Shown here piece after piece: positions 61,425 to 64,000 of a DNA stretch of 64,000 nucleotides. Origin of the DNA: Sorangium sp051521495 (GTDB taxonomy: Bacteria; Myxococcota_A; Polyangia; Polyangiales; Polyangiaceae); NCBI RefSeq assembly GCF_051521495.1, contig NZ_CP150355.1:868001-932000 (forward strand), in the 5' to 3' direction. The notes beneath the pieces were generated by a model that saw only the letters and a program-made list of their open reading frames with translations, ran no database searches and was not told the origin of the DNA. Position 1 is the stretch's first letter, and every line of letters starts with the position of its first letter. Made by a program: the position numbers and the translations under genes.

Positions 61425-62882
61425 TCACCACTTGGTGCAGAACGCGAACAGGTTCACCTGCGCCTCCTCCGCGAGCACCTCCACGGGGGTGCTCCCGAAC
61501 TTCGACCGGGCGAACAGCGTCCTGAGATCGTCGGCGCTGCGGTGGATCAGCTCCCACTCGAGGACGTGGTCCATGAACGCCTTGCTCGGGTTGTTCACCC
61601 CGAAATTGCCCACGACCGCGACGCCCCCGGGGAGGAGCTTGTCGTGCATGCAGTTGAGGAGGCTCACGACCAGGTCGTCCCGGAGATAGTCCGTGAGCCC
61701 GATGCTGTAGATCATGTGCTGGGGCTTGAGCACCGTCCTGCCGCGGCCGTGGGCGAGCCGGACCACGTTGTCCTGCGCGAAGCTGAAGCGGTCCATGACG
61801 CCGAGCTGGTCGGCGATGCCGGCGGCGTAGGCGAGGGCCTGGTTGTCGATATCGATGCACGTCGCCTTGATGTCGGGCGGCTCGCCCCCCTCCGCGAAGA
61901 GGTCGAACAGCTCCCGGGCGGGGCCGCTCGCGAGGCTGGTGATGTGGACCGGGCCGGACGCGTGCGCGCTGCAGGCCTCCCGGATCGCGCGGCTCAGCAC
62001 GCCTCTCCTGTTCTTGACGGCGCGGCAGGCGTCGATGGCGAGCCCCCACTGGTCGATGAAGCGGCCGAGGCGGCCGTCGCCCGCGGGCTCGTCGTTGTAC
62101 ATCATCTCGATGGTGTAAAAGTCGCCCGCGTAGCCGCGCGGCTTCGTGTAGCACCGGTCGACGGTGCGGCTCAGCATGAAGAGCGAGAAGGTCTCGCGGA
62201 AGACATAGGCGCCGATGCCCTTCTCGAGGTGGCGCTCGCGCTCGATGTGCTCGCGCAGCGCGGACACGATGGTCTGGCACGCGGCGCTCACCTTCTCCTG
62301 GATCTCCGCCTCGGGCTGCTTTGCTTCCTTCACCATCCTGTCGGCGATCATCATCTCGAACTTGAACTGTTCGACCGTGTCGATGAGCTTCGGAGGGATG
62401 TTGTTGGTGCCGGCCTGGCCCGTCCTCGCCGCGTGAAAGCGGTTGACCTGCGGCACGTCCTCGACGAGGAGCGGCGGGAGCATCGCGGTGTTCTCCCGGA
62501 GGCGCTGGGCGAGCATGATCGCGAGCGACTGGTAGAAGCGCGCCGCGAGGCCGGGGACGGAGGCGAGGAGCGAGTGCACATACGGGCCCTCGATGACGTC
62601 GAGCGTGCACTCCTCGCGGGCGACGACGGAGGCGCTCGCGGCGGCGCTCTCGAGGAACGACATCTCACCGAAGATGGCGCCGGGGCCGAGCTGGCGGAGG
62701 GCCACGCCGCGCCCGAGGTGGGCGACCTCGACCCCGACCAGGCCGCTGCGCACGATGAAGATGCCCTGCCTGCGTGAGCCCTCCTCGAGGATCTGCTCGC
62801 CCGGTCGGTAGGTGACGCAGCTCGACTTCTCCAGCAGCAGCCGCTCGTCGTCCTGGGTCAAGAACTCGAAACCTGTCGTCAT
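61425..62882 (-). CDS. cNMP-binding domain fused to SAM methyltransferase (PhcB-like)
   Basis: A 485-residue fusion. Residues about 1-130 are a CRP-type cyclic-nucleotide-binding domain (YRPGEQILEEGSRRQGIFIV, RQLGPGAIFGEMSFLESAAA). A helical linker follows. The C-terminal half is a class I methyltransferase: YAGDFYTIEMMYNDEPAGDG, HITSLASGPARELFDLFAEG, IKATCIDIDNQALAYAAGIA and PQHMIYSIGLTDYLRDDLVV. This matches the PhcB-like family annotated for 3-hydroxypalmitate methyl ester biosynthesis. The nucleotide could gate methylation. No DNA-binding domain follows the CRP part, so it is not a transcription factor. Its substrate here is unknown. Confidence 0.82.
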   Translation of the reverse strand: MTTGFEFLTQDDERLLLEKSSCVTYRPGEQILEEGSRRQGIFIVRSGLVGVEVAHLGRGVALRQLGPGAIFGEMSFLESAAASASVVAREECTLDVIEGPYVHSLLASVPGLAARFYQSLAIMLAQRLRENTAMLPPLLVEDVPQVNRFHAARTGQAGTNNIPPKLIDTVEQFKFEMMIADRMVKEAKQPEAEIQEKVSAACQTIVSALREHIERERHLEKGIGAYVFRETFSLFMLSRTVDRCYTKPRGYAGDFYTIEMMYNDEPAGDGRLGRFIDQWGLAIDACRAVKNRRGVLSRAIREACSAHASGPVHITSLASGPARELFDLFAEGGEPPDIKATCIDIDNQALAYAAGIADQLGVMDRFSFAQDNVVRLAHGRGRTVLKPQHMIYSIGLTDYLRDDLVVSLLNCMHDKLLPGGVAVVGNFGVNNPSKAFMDHVLEWELIHRSADDLRTLFARSKFGSTPVEVLAEEAQVNLFAFCTKW

Positions 62883-63246
62883 GGTGCCTCCCGACCGCCG
62901 TGGGCGCCCCGGCCTCGCGGAGAAACGGATCTCTCCCCCGCCGCGGCGACAGAGGCGCCCACGCGTGCGCCCCTTCTACCACGACGCATCGCGCCCTCGC
63001 TCCGGCAAGGCGGCCCCCGCGGCGGTTCGGCCCCGGGACGACGGCGGCGGCCTTCAGCTGCGCGATGCGCGCAGCGCGCGGGCGGCATCCTCGCCCGGCG
63101 CGTCGGTCGTCCGGCGGTTGCGCAGGTCGACGCCGTCGTTGGCCACGCTCTCTGTCACCTTTGTTACCTCTGTTGCCTCTGTTCCCTCTGTTGCCCGGGT
63201 GCGGAGAGGGCGGCGCTCCCGCTGCGCTTCCCGCGAGGAGGCGCGA
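62883..63246. other. Intergenic region with a 9-bp tandem repeat
   Basis: 364 bp between two minus-strand genes. At about 63151-63199 a 9-bp unit of the CTCTGTTGC type repeats five times with small variations (CTCTGTCAC, CTTTGTTAC, CTCTGTTGC, CTCTGTTCC, CTCTGTTGC). No gene is recognised. Confidence 0.55.
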
Positions 63247-64000
63247 TCACGGATCCATCGATGAGCCGAGGCGGCGCGCCACCTCGGCGCGCGTCGGATA
63301 CGACGGCTGGCACCCCTCGCGCTCGACCGAGATGCCTGCCGCCGCGATCGCGAGCCGCAGCGCGGCCTCGATGGCCATCCCGGACGCGAGCCCCCCGGCG
63401 AGCACGCCGGCGAGCGCGTCGCCCGCGCCCGTCGTGTCGACGGCGCGGGCGGGCAGGGCGGGGAGCTCCTCGCCCGAGGGGAGCAGCACCGCGCCGCGCG
63501 CGCCCCGCGTGAGCACGACGCGCTCCGGGAGGTGACCGCGCAGCGCCTCGTGCTCCATCTCGTTGACCACGGCGAGGTCGAACCGGCGGACGAGCGCCGG
63601 GTCGATGGCGTTGATGGGCGACGGATTGCAGATCGACAGCGCGCCGTCGGCCCGCGCGGCCGAAAGCACGCCGTCGATCGCCGCGGACGGGATCTCGCCC
63701 TGACAGAGCCAGACCGACGCCCCGCACGGCGAGGGCGGCGCGACGAGCGCGTTGGCCCCGGGGATCGCGAGGATCTGGTTCTCTCCGGCCTCGTCGACGC
63801 AGATCAGGGCCACGCCCGTCGTCGCGCCGCGGTGGACCTCCACGGCGGAGGTGTCCACCCCATCGGCGGCGAGCGCGGCCGCGCAGAGCTCGCCGTGAGC
63901 GTCGTCGCCGCGCGCGCCCGCGAGCCGCACGCGCGCGCCGGAGCGCGCCGCCGCGACCGCCTGGTTCGCGCCCTTGCCGCCCGGCGCGACGAGGAAGCCG
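63247..64000 (-). CDS. rbsK: Ribokinase, PfkB family, partial (cut by window edge)
   Basis: The reading frame enters from the right edge with GFLVAPGGKGANQAVAAARS, the ribokinase/PfkB N-terminal substrate-binding motif, so the start lies beyond the window. It continues with RLAGARGDDAHGELCAAALA and LVAPPSPCGASVWLCQGEIP, and the C-terminal signature ARAVDTTGAGDALAGVLAGG, containing the catalytic Asp of the DTTGAGD loop. It phosphorylates ribose at O-5, feeding the pentose phosphate pathway; other PfkB sugars cannot be excluded. About 250 codons are visible; only some 40 N-terminal residues are missing by family length. No ribose transporter gene is inside the window. Confidence 0.85.
   Translation of the reverse strand, partial: GFLVAPGGKGANQAVAAARSGARVRLAGARGDDAHGELCAAALAADGVDTSAVEVHRGATTGVALICVDEAGENQILAIPGANALVAPPSPCGASVWLCQGEIPSAAIDGVLSAARADGALSICNPSPINAIDPALVRRFDLAVVNEMEHEALRGHLPERVVLTRGARGAVLLPSGEELPALPARAVDTTGAGDALAGVLAGGLASGMAIEAALRLAIAAAGISVEREGCQPSYPTRAEVARRLGSSMDP

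Overview
The window is about 70% GC, with long genes, many lipoproteins, eukaryote-like Ser/Thr kinases, DUF1552/DUF1592 pairs, a TIGR02265-type protein and a CarH-regulated carotenoid cluster. Together these point to a large myxobacterial chromosome of the Sorangium/Polyangiales type. This is inferred from gene content; no marker gene was compared.

The left quarter (1 to about 16.8 kb) is accessory and in decay. It holds a polymorphic-toxin-like gene coupled to a P-loop-like gene cut by the window edge, two secreted double-psi-barrel proteins, a probable IS630 remnant, a GT4 glycosyltransferase, a DUF1552/DUF1592 pair, and fragments of an ECF-sigma-associated operon joined head to head. Next come type VI secretion debris (frameshifted nuclease, VgrG remnant, intact PAAR protein, helper gene with an in-frame amber codon) and a 15-repeat type I-E-like CRISPR array without cas genes or recognisable leader. 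The array abuts a headless gene fragment. Two segments are duplicated: about 0.5 kb carrying a small secreted-protein gene (15976-16493 and 22311-22822), and the first 64 codons of the glycosyltransferase gene (copy at 16494-16685).

The middle (16.8-45.7 kb) is mostly intact: a 1731-residue kinase/AAA/GAF/STAS protein, D-Ala-D-Ala ligase, a GHMP kinase, a HelD-like helicase, initiator tRNA-fMet with a terminator, a membrane-anchored tandem-globin protein followed by a Ser/Thr kinase fused to an ExeA-like ATPase, a lysozyme-like protein, an MFS exporter with a 10-bp duplication near its start, GluQ and GltX, a CHASE4-like/HAMP class III cyclase, a lipoprotein, two Hsp20 chaperones and a thioredoxin-fold protein.

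From 45.7 to 54.8 kb lies a carotenoid cluster: a B12-dependent CarH-like repressor divergent from crtI-crtB-(CruA/CruP-like cyclase), then convergent crtD-crtC-crtZ, with crtE divergent from crtD. CrtE makes GGPP, CrtB phytoene, CrtI a lycopene-type polyene; CrtC/CrtD would modify one end, and the cyclase candidate and CrtZ the other. crtI appears to be expressed as a leaderless mRNA from a consensus-like promoter, and crtC has no visible start codon of its own.

The right end (55-64 kb) holds an acyl-CoA dehydrogenase and a MaoC-like hydratase, a hybrid histidine kinase, a TIGR02265/DUF2378 protein, a cNMP-binding/methyltransferase protein of the PhcB-like type, and a ribokinase cut by the window edge.
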